DNA from: Desmodus rotundus | Lineage: Eukaryota > Chordata > Mammalia > Chiroptera > Phyllostomidae | NCBI RefSeq assembly: GCF_022682495.2 | Contig: NC_071389.1 | Coordinates: 8,051,199-8,115,198 of the forward strand | Direction: 5' to 3' | DNA: 64,000 nucleotides | Shown here: in pieces, positions 10,501 through 21,049 of the stretch | How the letters are laid out: each line of letters starts with the position of its first letter | How positions within the stretch are numbered: position 1 is the stretch's first letter | The notes under the pieces: generated by a model | Database searches by the model: none | What the model saw: only the letters and a program-made list of their open reading frames with translations | What the model was told of the DNA's origin: nothing | Made by a program: the position numbers and the translations under genes

Positions 10501-11179
10501 CACCCTCCCACTGTGGGAAGCACAGGGAGTCTAATAGACAGTGAGCTTGCAGTGGAGGCGGGCAGAGCATGTCCACGAATGGCTTGCACATGAACGAGCT
10601 CCCATTCCCACTGTACGTAGGAACGAGACACGCCTGTGAACAAAGCACTCGGGAAATGTGGAGGGAGCACAGCCCTCAGCGCAGGATTTGTCTTCTGCCT
10701 CTCCTCTGTCCTCCTGGTCCACCTCCACCCCTCCCCACACGCACGCTCGATCCCAACAAAACAGTCACTAAGCAGAGGGCTAACGAGAACGTGACTGATG
10801 GGACAGGGATTTTGTTGTGTGGAAGTGTTTTGTCCTGGAGGTGTGCAGCTCTGATTCTGTGCCCAACTCTAAGCTCCTCGGGGACGCCAGACGTGCCTTC
10901 TTGCCTCCATATTTCCAAGGAACAGAAATGAATCTGTCCTGACCTCATAGTACCTTCTCTTCCCCCACCCACAGCTCCATTTCTCCAAGTGGGACCAGGC
11001 TTCCCCTTCTTTCTATCCCCTTGAATTTCTGCATATGGATTTTTTTGGTGAGAAAAAGCAATCAACAAACTCTTGTCTCAAATCCTCTATGTTCTCTTTT
11101 TTTGTCTGCCAACCATCCGGACTATTTTTCTGGTAACAGAATATTGGTTTTACCTGATGGAACCATCCCTGCTCACTAG
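10501..11179. other. Unique sequence, no gene seen
   Basis: Nothing recognisable apart from a possible L2-like scrap near 10.86-10.92 kb (ctctaagctcctcgg). The overlapping open frames here have no domain. Confidence 0.45.
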
Positions 11180-11640
11180 CAAGTCAGAGTGGTTTATGTG
11201 GATCCACCCCACCACTTGGGTCTAGAGAGAGGCATGTGACCCAGGCCTGGCCAATCAATGGTTTCCATTCCTTTGGCCACCATGATTGGTTCAGAGATGA
11301 GCATGTGACCCAAGCCAGGCCAATGAGACTCAATTCTGTGATTTTATGCAAAACTATTAGGAAGTAGAGCTCACTTTTTCTGTGAGTGTGACCTGGCTGC
11401 TGCTAATTTGCGTAGTAATCATCATGCCACCGCATGAGAGTGCGGTCTGGCCTGCATGGGAGTGAAGCCAACAGGCCAGAACAATAACAACAGAGAGGAA
11501 AAAATGATGCCATTGAAACTCCTAGATCTAGGTACACCTGAAACTTAGTCTACCTCTGGACGTTTCGGTTAGTGAACCAATAAAAGTCCCTTTTTATGTG
11601 TTACTTTCTCAGTTTCAGTCATTTGCTACCAAAAGGCTGA
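11180..11640 (+). mobile_element. ERVL/MaLR-type solo LTR
   Basis: Matches a common ancient mammalian LTR with paired words 'ggcatgtgacccaggcctgg' and 'gcatgtgacccaagccaggc', then ccaccgcatgagagtg, gaagccaacaggccag and a polyadenylation-like region caataaaagtccctttttat. No internal retroviral coding sequence is adjacent, so it is a solo LTR. The exact family name is not certain. Confidence 0.6.
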
Positions 11641-12144
11641 GGCAGAAACTAAAAATGATGCTCAGGAGTCTGGAACACAGGCCTTAGCATAGCCCACGGC
11701 TCACAGTATGAGCCTAAGTTCTTCCAATTCTGCATATACAGCATGTTGGCCTCCAGTCATCAGAAATACCATAAAGCAAAAGCTGGAAATATTTGGGCAG
11801 GAAAGAACATTTGTTTATCTTCCAGTTCATGCACGGTGGATATGCAATTCTAATCTCTTTTTAAAGGGCAGTTCTTTGGAACAGGATGCTCCTTAAATAT
11901 CAGGCCCAGACAGCTGCCAGGGGGAACATCATCCCGTTATTATTTTTCAACAGTGGTGGAGTGGATGGGTGGCTGCACATTTTTTCATTGCCATAAAACA
12001 AAGTGGAGGAATATAGATTGTTTTAGCTGTGAGCGTGGGCTCAGCCCTTGGGAACGGTGCAAAGGAAGAAGAGGGTAAGAAATGAAGCTAACTTTGCTGA
12101 ACATCTACTGTGAGTTCCAGAACCAGTGATAGGTGTCTTGGGTC
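11641..12144. other. Unique sequence, no gene seen
   Basis: No repeat or exon recognised. A 62-codon open frame at 11708-11896 has no domain. Confidence 0.45.
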
Positions 12145-12300
12145 CTTTGGGTCACTATATCTGGAATCGGAGTCCTGGATTCAAGCCCAGGGTCTGCCAC
12201 TGGTTGGCTCTAAGACCTTAAACAAGCCAGTTAGCTTCTTCATCTGTCAAATGGGGTAGTAAATACCTTTATGGAAAGGCTGCGCTGTATTTGCTGGAGG
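12145..12300 (+). mobile_element. MIR SINE, sense
   Basis: cctggattcaagcccagggt, ctgccactggttggctctaa, gaccttaaacaagccagtta and ttcttcatctgtcaaatggg follow the MIR core in order. A good copy at the core, with the head and tail worn. Confidence 0.8.
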
Positions 12301-12401
12301 CTCTCTGAAGGCGTTTTTAAAGAAAAAGTAATAAAGCATTCATAACATAAGCTTACCGGTGCCCCAAGTGATGAATTTGCTGAGGAAGAGATGATCCACG
12401 C

Positions 12402-12823
12402 TCATCTACCACAGCTCTGACTTGCTATGGATCTAAATAATTGGACATTAAGTGTTTTTTTAAATAACAAAAATGAAAAGTTTGTGGATAAAAGAAACAG
12501 CCCCTGGCCACACAGCTCCAAAAGAACTCTGGGGAGAAACAGGACTGACACCTGTCTCTGACGTGTGCGAAGGAAGGAGGCCTCTGCTTCGCTTCCAATG
12601 ACCTCGAAGGCCAAGGCTTTGTTTGGGTAGGAGTATCGGAAGCATGACACAGCCACAGAAGAAAGGAGGCAAAGAAAAGCGGCCAAGACAGCAGAAACAG
12701 CGGGGCCCATGAGGATACTGCGCAGCGGGTACCCTCGCAGGTCCCTGTCACCAGGTCCGGCGTTTCCCCGCTCCCAGGAGTCCCCACCCCTGTAGCATTC
12801 GTGGCCTATGGGGGAAAGCAGAC
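12402..12823 (-). other. Candidate exon with hydrophobic segment, unproven
   Basis: On the minus strand a strong acceptor (tttgttttgttccag) ends at 12824 and is followed by an open frame that runs to a stop near 12402. The frame begins in phase 1. Its product has a hydrophobic run of about 20 residues (MGPAVSAVLAAFLCLLSSVA) and then charged sequence. A second acceptor at 12806 opens another frame of similar length that also contains a hydrophobic run, which weakens the case because both frames cannot be coding. I do not recognise either product. The region contains no repeat I know. A GT donor (accg|gtaagc) lies at about 12358. It could be a terminal exon of an unknown membrane protein or simply chance. 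Confidence 0.15.
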
Positions 12824-15800
12824 CTGGAACAAAACAAAGGCTATTTCTGATCTTTGAAGTTCAAAAGCCTCGGCCAGGGCACAAGATGGAAGTGATGGAA
12901 GCCAAGATGGTGAACGTCTTCTAGTCTGAAAGGAAGAAAGAGTAACTGGGGAGGCAGGGAAAATGTCTCCTGATCAGGCCCTTGCACTTTGCATTACACC
13001 TGGAGCCTCAGAGAGTTTAGGTCCACCGGCGGACCTCAGAGAGGCAGGAAGAGCCTAGAATCCCCAGCATCTGGTGTGACCCAGCGGCAGGAGACATGTT
13101 TGAGCGACGGGTGGACAGCCCTGCGACAGCCTCACATGATCCCCCGTGCCAAGCATGTAGCTGGAGCTGTAGAGGGTTCCCAGGCACCCTCAGGGCCACA
13201 GCGGGGCATGGGAATCATGGGTGCTTCCCAAAGCCCAGGTATTAAGCACAGGTGTGTCCTCTGGCATGCCACAGGTGGTGACAGGAAGACATCTTGCAAA
13301 TGGAGAGAGAAAGGACATAGTGACATGGCAGCCTGATGACAGAAGACAAGACAGAGATAGAGAGCGTCAGATGATGGTGCCAGTACGATGCAGTCCTTCC
13401 GCAGACATTGCCCAGAGAGCCACACAGCGGATGGGAGTGGCCAGGCTGGGGACGCGGGGGTGCAGGCGACCATGACACTGTTCACAGGCTTTCCTCCCAG
13501 CAGCAGCCACAGCCTGACAGAGGAGGTGGGCCTGCCAAGGCTGACAGGAGGGAAACACAGGGCAGAAGGCACAAGCAGGAGGAGGAGGAGGGAAGGGCAG
13601 TGTGAACGAGAAGGCGATGGGCACCAAATCTGCAGGAGCCAGCCCTGGGGATGGTGGTGTGCAGAACGTAGGCCCCAGGAAGCGGGGGAGGGCAGGGAAG
13701 CAGGTGGACGTGCACACCGACCCCACGGACACCGCCATTGAAAGCAGCAGCTTATAGGACAACCACTTACGCACAAAAAGCCAGACAGACAGAGCTCCTC
13801 TTCCTAAGCAAGAGCTTAGCCAAGGCGCTGGGGAGGAGGCCTGGAGGAGCCCAGGCAGGACCTCAGCACAGTTTCGGTGAGGCTTGCCTCCCGCCCTCCT
13901 GGGCTTTGCCCGGTTTCGGTCATGGGCAGAGGTTGGAACTGAACTGAAGCGTTAACCACATGAGATCACTTTCCAAAGTCCCCCCACCCCATCCTCAGTT
14001 CTTGTGTACTAAAATGAAAGGTGGTTTTGTTTTAACACCTGTTTAACTGGTGTCAGCTCGAGAAGGACAACGTCCTGAAAGGGAAGGAGCGGAACCCGAG
14101 GGAGGAGCCTGAAGCAAACCATCCATTCACTCAGCTCGACTCCCCCCCTCCCCCATGTCGTTCTGTCAGGGAGAAGGGCATTTGAGAGGCTAGAACAGAG
14201 GCCCACGTGCAGGGGCTGCTCTGGAGGGAGAAGGATAGCAAGAAAAAAAGAGAAAAGAACCCCCAGGGGTTCCCCACTCTCACCAACAGCCAATGGTGGA
14301 GCCCAGGGGAGCTAATGTATGTCCAGCCACACGGTCACGTGGGCCAATCAATGCCAAGGGCAGGGACCCAGTGCACGAAAGAGGCTGTTTTCTTGAAGCC
14401 ACATAAGGAGAAATGGAAATATAGATCAGACTTGAGGGACAGGGGTCGGAGGCCACCCCAGACACTCTGGTCAGCGCAGACTCTAACATTTGCCTCGGCA
14501 CTCAGGGCCGCAGGAGCCAAATTCCTTTTTACCCGGTGTACCCAATGTGCTATTTAAATAGAAGTGTCACCCTCGTGGCACGTATGTCCCCAAACCCTTC
14601 AGAATCACGTCTTTGGTCGAACTGGCTCATTCGTGGTCTCTTTCCAGAGCCAAAGTGAAAACTGCCCATAAAAACAGAAAAAAGTCAGTTTGGACTTTAT
14701 GAACTCAAGATTAAATCAGGCCAGGTCTGTCTGTGGAATGAGCAATTGTAAGGCTGAGAAATTAAAATAGCCCTTTCCTTTTCAAAGCTCTGCGCTGTCT
14801 TTACTTGGCCTTTTGCCTGAGATGACAGACCACGGTCAGCGCCAGGGCACAACTGAAGGAAGCCGGTGGCCAAGCACCTGGCTTTGAACTGAGATCGGGG
14901 ACCCACCTACTTTCAGCAGGAGGCTGGCCAGGGAGGAAGTTGGCTTCGTCCTGTTTGCTCTTCTGTGAAAGGGAAAGAGAAGAAGCAAGGTTGCCGAATA
15001 TTTGGCTTAAATCACCCTCCGGTTGGGGGTCAAGTCACTACATCATGATTTGGAGGCTCAGAGTTGGTTTTTTCAGCAGCAGATGTACACTAAAAACTGC
15101 ATTTTTAAAAAGTGGATGAAAGTGCACCATAAAAAGAAATTCTTGTTCATAGGCGTCAGCACATCTCAGGCAGTGTTGTAGCTAAATGTGAGAGAACGTG
15201 CACTTTCGATATTTCTCAACATAGATGCGAATCTGTGTTAAGGAACGGCCATCGGGCCCTGTCACTCCGACCCGTGCCCACAGCCCTTCTCCGCCAGCAG
15301 TCTCACGAACACGTGGGAATGTGAAGATGAATCGCACCCTGACTCAGGCAGACGCACCTCCCCTCCGCCCGGGAGTTCTCCTGCTCCCACATCAACTTCA
15401 TTCATTTAACAAGACTCCGGTTCCTACCCTCTCCGGGTAGCTATGGCTTCCACCATCTCTGCTGTGCTCCCCCTCTGAGAGGGCTGCAAGAGATCTACTT
15501 TAAAAACAAAAAGTTCTGCATCCCCTCTTCAGAGGAACAAGCCATCTGATACCTATTTACCCCTGAAATGCCTTGTTGGTGACAAAGGTTTATTCTTTTT
15601 AAGGAAAGCTGGGCTTTGAACTGGACCAGGACCCTAACAATCTAAGGTATCGAGGAGGAGGCTCTTCGAAAGGCTTGCCTGCAAGCCTAAAGCTCTGCCC
15701 TGTACAGTTGGGCGTGTTCACTTGTGCAATAATTCTTGGTGTTTTTCAAAACCCAGTTTTAAAAAATAGCCAAGAAGAGAAGAAATGCAAATGTGTATTG

Positions 15801-16207
15801 ATGTAAACTGCCCATCCGTTGGCGGCAGCCGTAGAGCTCAGACAGTGCCTACATCAAAACAATAGATAATGCATCCACAATCACCTGGATGGACACTCAG
15901 CATGCATCGGACAACTCACAGGAAGATACAGACTTTTGTTTTTCAGATGTAGAGAGAAGGAATGAATCACAGGTCACGCAGACTCAGGTGTGGAATGAGT
16001 ATCAAATCCCTATTTTCTCCCAAGCAGCTTCATTTGAACCATGACTATTTCACGCCATCACACAGGCAGGAAAATCAACTTCGCCGACTCTCAGAGCTCC
16101 CCTACCCTCACCCTAGAGTGCCTTTTCCCAGCACCAAGGTGCTGGAGGACCCCCCACCTCCCAGCCCTCCCCAGCACGTACAGGCTGTGAGTCATCAGAT
16201 CACACTG

Positions 16208-16221
16208 GTTGCCATGGAGAC
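16208..16221 (+). promoter_or_regulatory. RFX X-box-like motif
   Basis: GTTGCCATGGAGAC has a perfect left X-box half site (GTTGCC), a 2-nt spacer and a diverged right half. Similar words are common in RFX-bound elements. Confidence 0.3.
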
Positions 16222-17837
16222 GCACATCGTCCCAGTCTACTGGTCCCTTCAGGTCTGGGGCTGCTGCTTCCACTCCACGCCTGGAGGCCGGGGGACTGCA
16301 GCGAGGCTGGACGTGCCTTGCCCCGCCCTTTGGCAGGCTCCCCGCCCCTCTAGGAAGCAAGGTGCTGGGTCCCTGAAGTTCGCAATGCTCTTCTGCTTCT
16401 GACCCCAGGAAATCAATTTTTATTCAAAGGCTATTTGTCTTCTGTTTTCGTGTCCTCTATCCCCACACCTACCCACCATTTTGTTTTAAACCCTGACAAA
16501 CCAAACTAAAATCAGAAATGACTGGCAGCCCCCTCCAGCTCCCCACCCTGCCCCGGGGCTCCCGGCTCAGACAGAGCTTGTGACCTATTTGAGAAATGGA
16601 AAGAGGACAAGAGAGAAGCCCTGTGGATGTTACCCCTCGTTACAGAGACGGGGAGTCTGGCTATGCTCTTTTCCTGCACCCTAACCAGCAGCCTTCACAT
16701 GCATTCTGGCACTTTCTTAGCCTGGGCCGTCCCTAGCTCCGTTCCTTAGCTAAATATTTCATGGGACACCCTGCCTGTGATTCCGGTGCCTCGTTTCTCT
16801 GCAGGGGCCCCACCCAGGGGACAGCCAGGAGAAGCGTGGACAGAGAGGCCCAGCAGACAAATCTTATGGTCATGAGCACCACGCATGCTCCTGAAGCTGC
16901 CCAGGAAGGGTGGAGACTGCGACGTTCACAAAGACAGCTGGGGGACATGAAACAGCCACACCAGGTAGAATGAAAAGGCCACGTTCGTCAGGCACATTGA
17001 ACAGCTAAGGGAAAGCAATGTGTTGTTTTGAAAGCACATACCCAAATGGCTCATTAGCTGTTACTTCTGTGCTTCGGGGTGCTGTCTGGGGTGAGGGGAG
17101 CCAGGACGGGAGGCCAGGGCTCAGAGCCAGGGGCTGGCATTCCAGACCGACCTGTTCCTCAGAGGAGCCTTTTCCCTGATCAGTCCCCAAATTTGCTCAT
17201 CTCTAACAATAAAAGGTTGGACCAGTTCATCCCCAGGCCCCCTTCAGCGGCGATGGTCTCTGGTACGTGTTTTTTCACAGACAGTATTTTTAGATGCCTT
17301 TCTATGGTGATTAGGGCACTGCCTCATTAGATTACGGAAAGCCTGCGCGAACTTGAACCCCCAGGCACGAGGCAGCTCTGCCCTCGCCGTTCGGCTCCAT
17401 AAAACCCAGCAAACTTTATATGTATTAAAGTTTAATAGCAGCCCAAGAGTGAGCAGCGAAAGAAATGTGAGCCGTACCTAAGGGGGGTTTTATTCATGTT
17501 GATTCTCATATGTATGATAAATAGTTCCCACACCTGATTTTGTGATGAGAACAGGTTCTTCAAGACTCCAGCCCATCAGGAAAGTGGAAATCTTTTACCA
17601 TAAAAAAAAAGCAATAAAATATTCATGTGTTTCTTTGGAGACCCAGCAGGGCATGGAGAGAGCCAGCCATTTTCAGCTCGGCCAGGCACATTTATCTCCC
17701 CTGCTCTCGCACCAACGCAGCCCGCCTGGGCGCAGGCTGAGCAGCACAACTTGGCCTCTGGACAGCAGGGCCCCTGGAGCCCCCTGGGGGTCAGAGCGGG
17801 TGATCCATGTACGCACTTGGGGCCGGGTTGTCCCACA

Positions 17838-17877
17838 CATGTGTGTGTTTGCGTGTGTGTTTGCGTGTGTGCCTGTG
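17838..17877. repeat. Imperfect TG/TGTGTTTGCG microsatellite
   Basis: Alternating TG with two interspersed 'tttgcg' units, about 40 bp. Low-complexity tract likely to vary in length. Confidence 0.8.
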
Positions 17878-17983
17878 GAGAGAAACCTATACGTACAGAT
17901 GGAAGAGGGCGTCATAGCCGATTGTGAACGCCGTGTTTGAATAGGTTGCTTGGCAGTTAGTTTCCTTTTTTATCGTTTAGAGC

Positions 17984-18318
17984 ACAGGTTGTTGGCAAGC
18001 CTTTCCTGTTAAGGGACAGGGAGTATATCTTTTAGGCTCAGGAGCCACCCAGGCAGCTGTTGTCGCGACTCAGCTGGCCCTTCCCGGCAGGGCAAAGGCC
18101 GCTGCGGACAATATGGAATCGAGTGAGCGCGTTTGCCTTCCAACAAAACTTCGAAAGGGATACTGAAATCTGAACTTCATGTAATTTTCACATGTCATGA
18201 ATATTATGCCTCTTTTGATATTCTTTCAGCCACTAAAAAAAATGCAAAAGCTATTCTTAACTTGCGAATCACGCACAGCCAGCCAACGGGCTGGATTTGG
18301 CCGACATATAATTGCCAG
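17984..18318. mobile_element. hAT-Charlie DNA transposon
   Basis: Starts with acaggttgttggcaagcc and ends near ggatttggccgacatataat, fitting the Charlie-type element bounded by 'ggtcggcaaactt' inverted ends. The interior has the familiar order: gggacaggg...ttttaggct, ggacaatatggaat, ccaacaaaactt, then actgaaatctgaacttcatg, ttttcacatgtcatgaatat and ggctggatttggcc. No transposase frame remains. Confidence 0.75.
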
Positions 18319-18449
18319 TATAAGATTCAGCATGCCACGTCCCATGGGGACAAAGGGGACCGTCATCTTATTTGGGCTACCAGATCAGTCCACAAAGGTC
18401 AAGTCAATCCACCAAGAACCCAAAAGGTGGCGTACACAGTAACCAACAT

Positions 18450-18655
18450 GTTCGAATGTTTATCCTTGACACTGTGTAGCTCTTTACATCCATCACTTCC
18501 CTTACTACCCAGAACGATCCTATGGGGAAACAGGCTTAGAGAGTTCAGGCGACTTGCTCATCTCAGGGAAGAGGCTGCAGAGCTGGGATTTGAACCAAGG
18601 TCTTGGGTTCTCAGCACTGTGATATTCACAGCAAAGCTCTACTGCCTGATCCCAG
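18450..18655 (-). mobile_element. MIR SINE, antisense
   Basis: Antisense core: acatccatcacttcccttac, then ggggaaacaggcttagagag, gttcaggcgacttgctcatc, gctgcagagctgggatttga and accaaggtcttgggttctca. Clear order over about 200 bp. Confidence 0.75.
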
Positions 18656-19094
18656 CACAGGGAGACGATGCCTGATAGATAGTGAGCCCTTATGGCGTGT
18701 CAGATGTCACCGTTGTCATCATCACTGCTAACTGCTCCACGTTGACATCACCAAACTGCCCCTTAGAATACCATTTCCTCCCTCAGAGTTGCAGCCTGCC
18801 ATGCCCCAAACATTTCCCTTTCCCTCGCTTTCAACACCCTGGCAGTGCCACGGTGTGGGGAAGGATGGGATTCTCCTGAGTGGGTGGGATCGAGTGTTTA
18901 ATTATCCACACGTCTGCCTCTGCCTAAGAGCAGACAAGCCACTCCTTAGACATTGCAAATGAAACATGGTGTTATCACCATTGTCAGTAACATTTCGGCA
19001 TTCGTGCAAGCTCCAAGGTTGCTGAGAACAGGCAGCCCCCCTGGTCAGCCACAGATAAAACCGGCAAGCTGAAATAGACAAAGGTGTAGGTGAA

Positions 19095-19321
19095 TCGATT
19101 TTATTTGTTTACTTTTAGAGAGAGAGAGGAGAAGAGAGAAAGAGAGGGAGAGAAATATCAATGTGCAAGAGATACATCAGTTGGATTGGTTGGTTGCCTC
19201 TCACATGTCCCCAACTGGAGACCTGGCCCACAACCCAGGCAAGTGCTCAGATTGGGAATCAAACCAGTGACCTTTCAGTTCGCAGGCCTGCGCTTAATCC
19301 GCTGAGCCACAGCAGCCAGGG
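19095..19321 (-). mobile_element. Ves SINE, antisense
   Basis: The tail ttttatttgtttacttttag is followed by a GA-rich body, gaaatatcaatgtgcaagag, gttgcctctcacatgtcccc, a B-box-like gggaatcaaaccagtgacct and the head gctgagccacagcagccagg. I see no clear target duplication, and divergence from the copy at 60.3 kb is noticeable, so it looks older. Confidence 0.85.
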
Positions 19322-19744
19322 CTGTTTTCCATTTTCACGGACAACCTTATTTTCAAGCATATCCCTCGATCCCTCTGTCATTCTGGGCACCCAAAACCTC
19401 ATTCCCTGGGGCCATTTTCAGACATCAGAAAGTTACTTCATAGTAAAGGACAAGAGAGCTGATTGGATTTGGGTTCTCCTCCCCCCACCAAACTCTCGGT
19501 CCTGAAAGAGATCCCCTGTCAACCAGAGCTGATCTGCTCGTGGTGCAATTTGGGGCCACATGGCAGGCCACCAAGAGAGATGTCGCAAGGCCGAGTCCTT
19601 GCTAAGACCTTTCCGATCATTTTAACTGATTCACCTGTGACTAAGTCTAATTCTCCTCCTATATGTAGTCGATAGAATTATAAACTCTAATGCTTGTGGT
19701 CTGGGACCTATGATTGTATGAGAAACCATCCTAAAATTTAACAG
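19322..19744. other. Unique sequence, no gene seen
   Basis: No repeat or coding exon recognised between the SINE and the ancient repeat that follows. Confidence 0.45.
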
Positions 19745-20215
19745 ATTAGAGTACTTTATTATTGTATTTCATGATTCTGCAAGGCGACCAAGCTCCGCTG
19801 GGTGGTCCTCCCTTGGGGTCTTTCATGAAGTTACGGTCAGATGGTGGCTGGGCTGGAATCATCCAAAGACTTCTTCGCTCACATGTCCGGTGCCTGGGCT
19901 GGGGTGGCCTAGACCAGAGTGTGTGTTCCTTTCCCTCTCTACCTCTCTCCATAGAGAGTGTGGGTGATTAGCTTGGGCTTCCTAACAGCATGGCAACGTT
20001 AGACTAGTCAGACTTCTTGCGTGGCGGCCTCGGGCTCCAAGAGCAAATGTTCCGGGAGATTGAGTTGGAAGCTGCCGATCTCGTAGTGCACAGGCCTGGC
20101 ACCACGGGATTCCCGCGGTGTTCTATTGTCCAAGCGGTCGTGGAGCCCACCAGGTCCGAGAGGAAGGGACATAGACCCCACCTCTTGATAGAAGGAGTGC
20201 CGGGGTAATGGTGCT
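19745..20215 (+). mobile_element. Ancient interspersed repeat, family uncertain
   Basis: Follows a common mammalian repeat nearly end to end: tatttcatgattctgcaagg, gctgggtggtcctccc, cggtcagatggtggctgggc, cttcgctcacatgtccggtg, gcttgggcttcctaacagca, ggctccaagagcaaatgttc, gttggaagctgccgatc, and gggacatagaccccacctct with tgatagaaggagtg. I recall this sequence type from LTR or LINE 3' sequence but cannot assign a name. The long minus-strand open frame at 20008-20817 begins inside it. Confidence 0.6.
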
Positions 20216-20821
20216 CTTCGACCCACTGTAGAGAGGAGAGAACCTGGAGGCATCTCATCTGGTCCCTGTGTAGATGCTGTCCAGGTTTCAGCAGCTGGCA
20301 GAGTCCAACTGTCCCTGAAACACCTCCAGTAAAAGAGGACCCCTTGGCCTGCTGGAGCAGCCCCTTCCAACTCTGGACGCCTCTGCCCAGCAGCTGCCTT
20401 ATGAAGCTCTATGCTCTTGTTAAAAGGACACCCAAGCCACCCAAGAGATCTAGTGAGATTAGAATGGAGCCTACAGAAGGTGGGACCCCACGGCCAAACC
20501 CCATGACAGCAACTACAGACCTCAGCAGTAGGCGACAGCATAGCACCCCAAAAAACCCAGATGGTACCAGCTGCCTGTCTGTGGTTCCCAATGCTGCAGT
20601 CCCAGAGGCCAAGTGAGGCCATTGGTGCTGAGGGACAACCAGCAACAGGGAGGACAGTGGGCAGACCCCCTTCCCCAGTGCCAGGATGGCTGGTGGGCTC
20701 CCCTCTGCCCCGGAAACGGAAGCAACAGAAACAATGGAAAACTGAACGTTTACCCAAACCAGACTGAGTTAACCCAAAGGGCCTGGTCCAGTCCAGGAGA
20801 GACTGGGCTGCTGCCAACAGG
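20216..20821. other. GC-rich unique sequence with long open frame, no gene assigned
   Basis: Most of a 269-codon minus-strand frame (20008-20817) lies here. It has no domain, no signal peptide and no regular composition, and its last third overlaps an ancient repeat. No splice or polyadenylation context supports it. Confidence 0.4.
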
Positions 20822-21049
20822 CAGGATGCAGGGTTTAAAAAAAAAATGTTTAATTCATTGATTTTAGAGTGAGAGAGGAAGGGTGAGAATGAGAGAAAGA
20901 GAGAGAAACATCTATTTGTTGTTCCACTTATTTATGCATTCCTTGATTGATTCTTGCACACGCCCTGACCAGGGATGGACCACGCAGCCTTGGCGTATCA
21001 GAATGATGCTCTAACCAAGTGAGCTACCCAGCCAGGGCCAGGATGCAGG
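20822..21049 (-). mobile_element. Ves-type SINE with perfect 11-bp target duplication
   Basis: The direct repeat CAGGATGCAGG at 20822-20832 and 21039-21049 flanks the element exactly. Inside, an A-rich tail, a gagagaggaagg-type body, aaacatctatttgttgttcc, gccctgaccagggatgg and a head ctaaccaagtgagctaccca + gccagggc follow the antisense Ves order. The sequence differs from the 6.6 and 60.3 kb copies, so it is probably another subfamily. Confidence 0.85.

Larger units (their letters stand above)
12830..17983. other. Long GC-rich unique region, no gene seen
   Basis: Five kilobases without a recognised repeat, apart from a short TG-rich tract at 17.84 kb. The 13.13-13.78 kb stretch has overlapping open frames on both strands because it is GC-rich with few stop codons. 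None has a domain, and the 214-codon minus frame is leucine- and proline-rich low-complexity sequence. A palindrome CTATTTAAATAG (MEF2-like) lies at 14550. The end of a MIR3-like tail may lie near 17.21-17.26 kb. Confidence 0.4.

Noticed and set aside
13132..13776. 214-codon minus-strand open frame
   Set aside because: Low-complexity leucine/proline/serine-rich product, overlapped by comparable frames on both strands. No recognisable domain.
20008..20817. 269-codon minus-strand open frame, the longest in the window
   Set aside because: Its last third lies in an ancient repeat, the product has no domain or consistent composition, and there is no promoter, splice or polyadenylation context. 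GC-rich DNA makes such frames plausible by chance.
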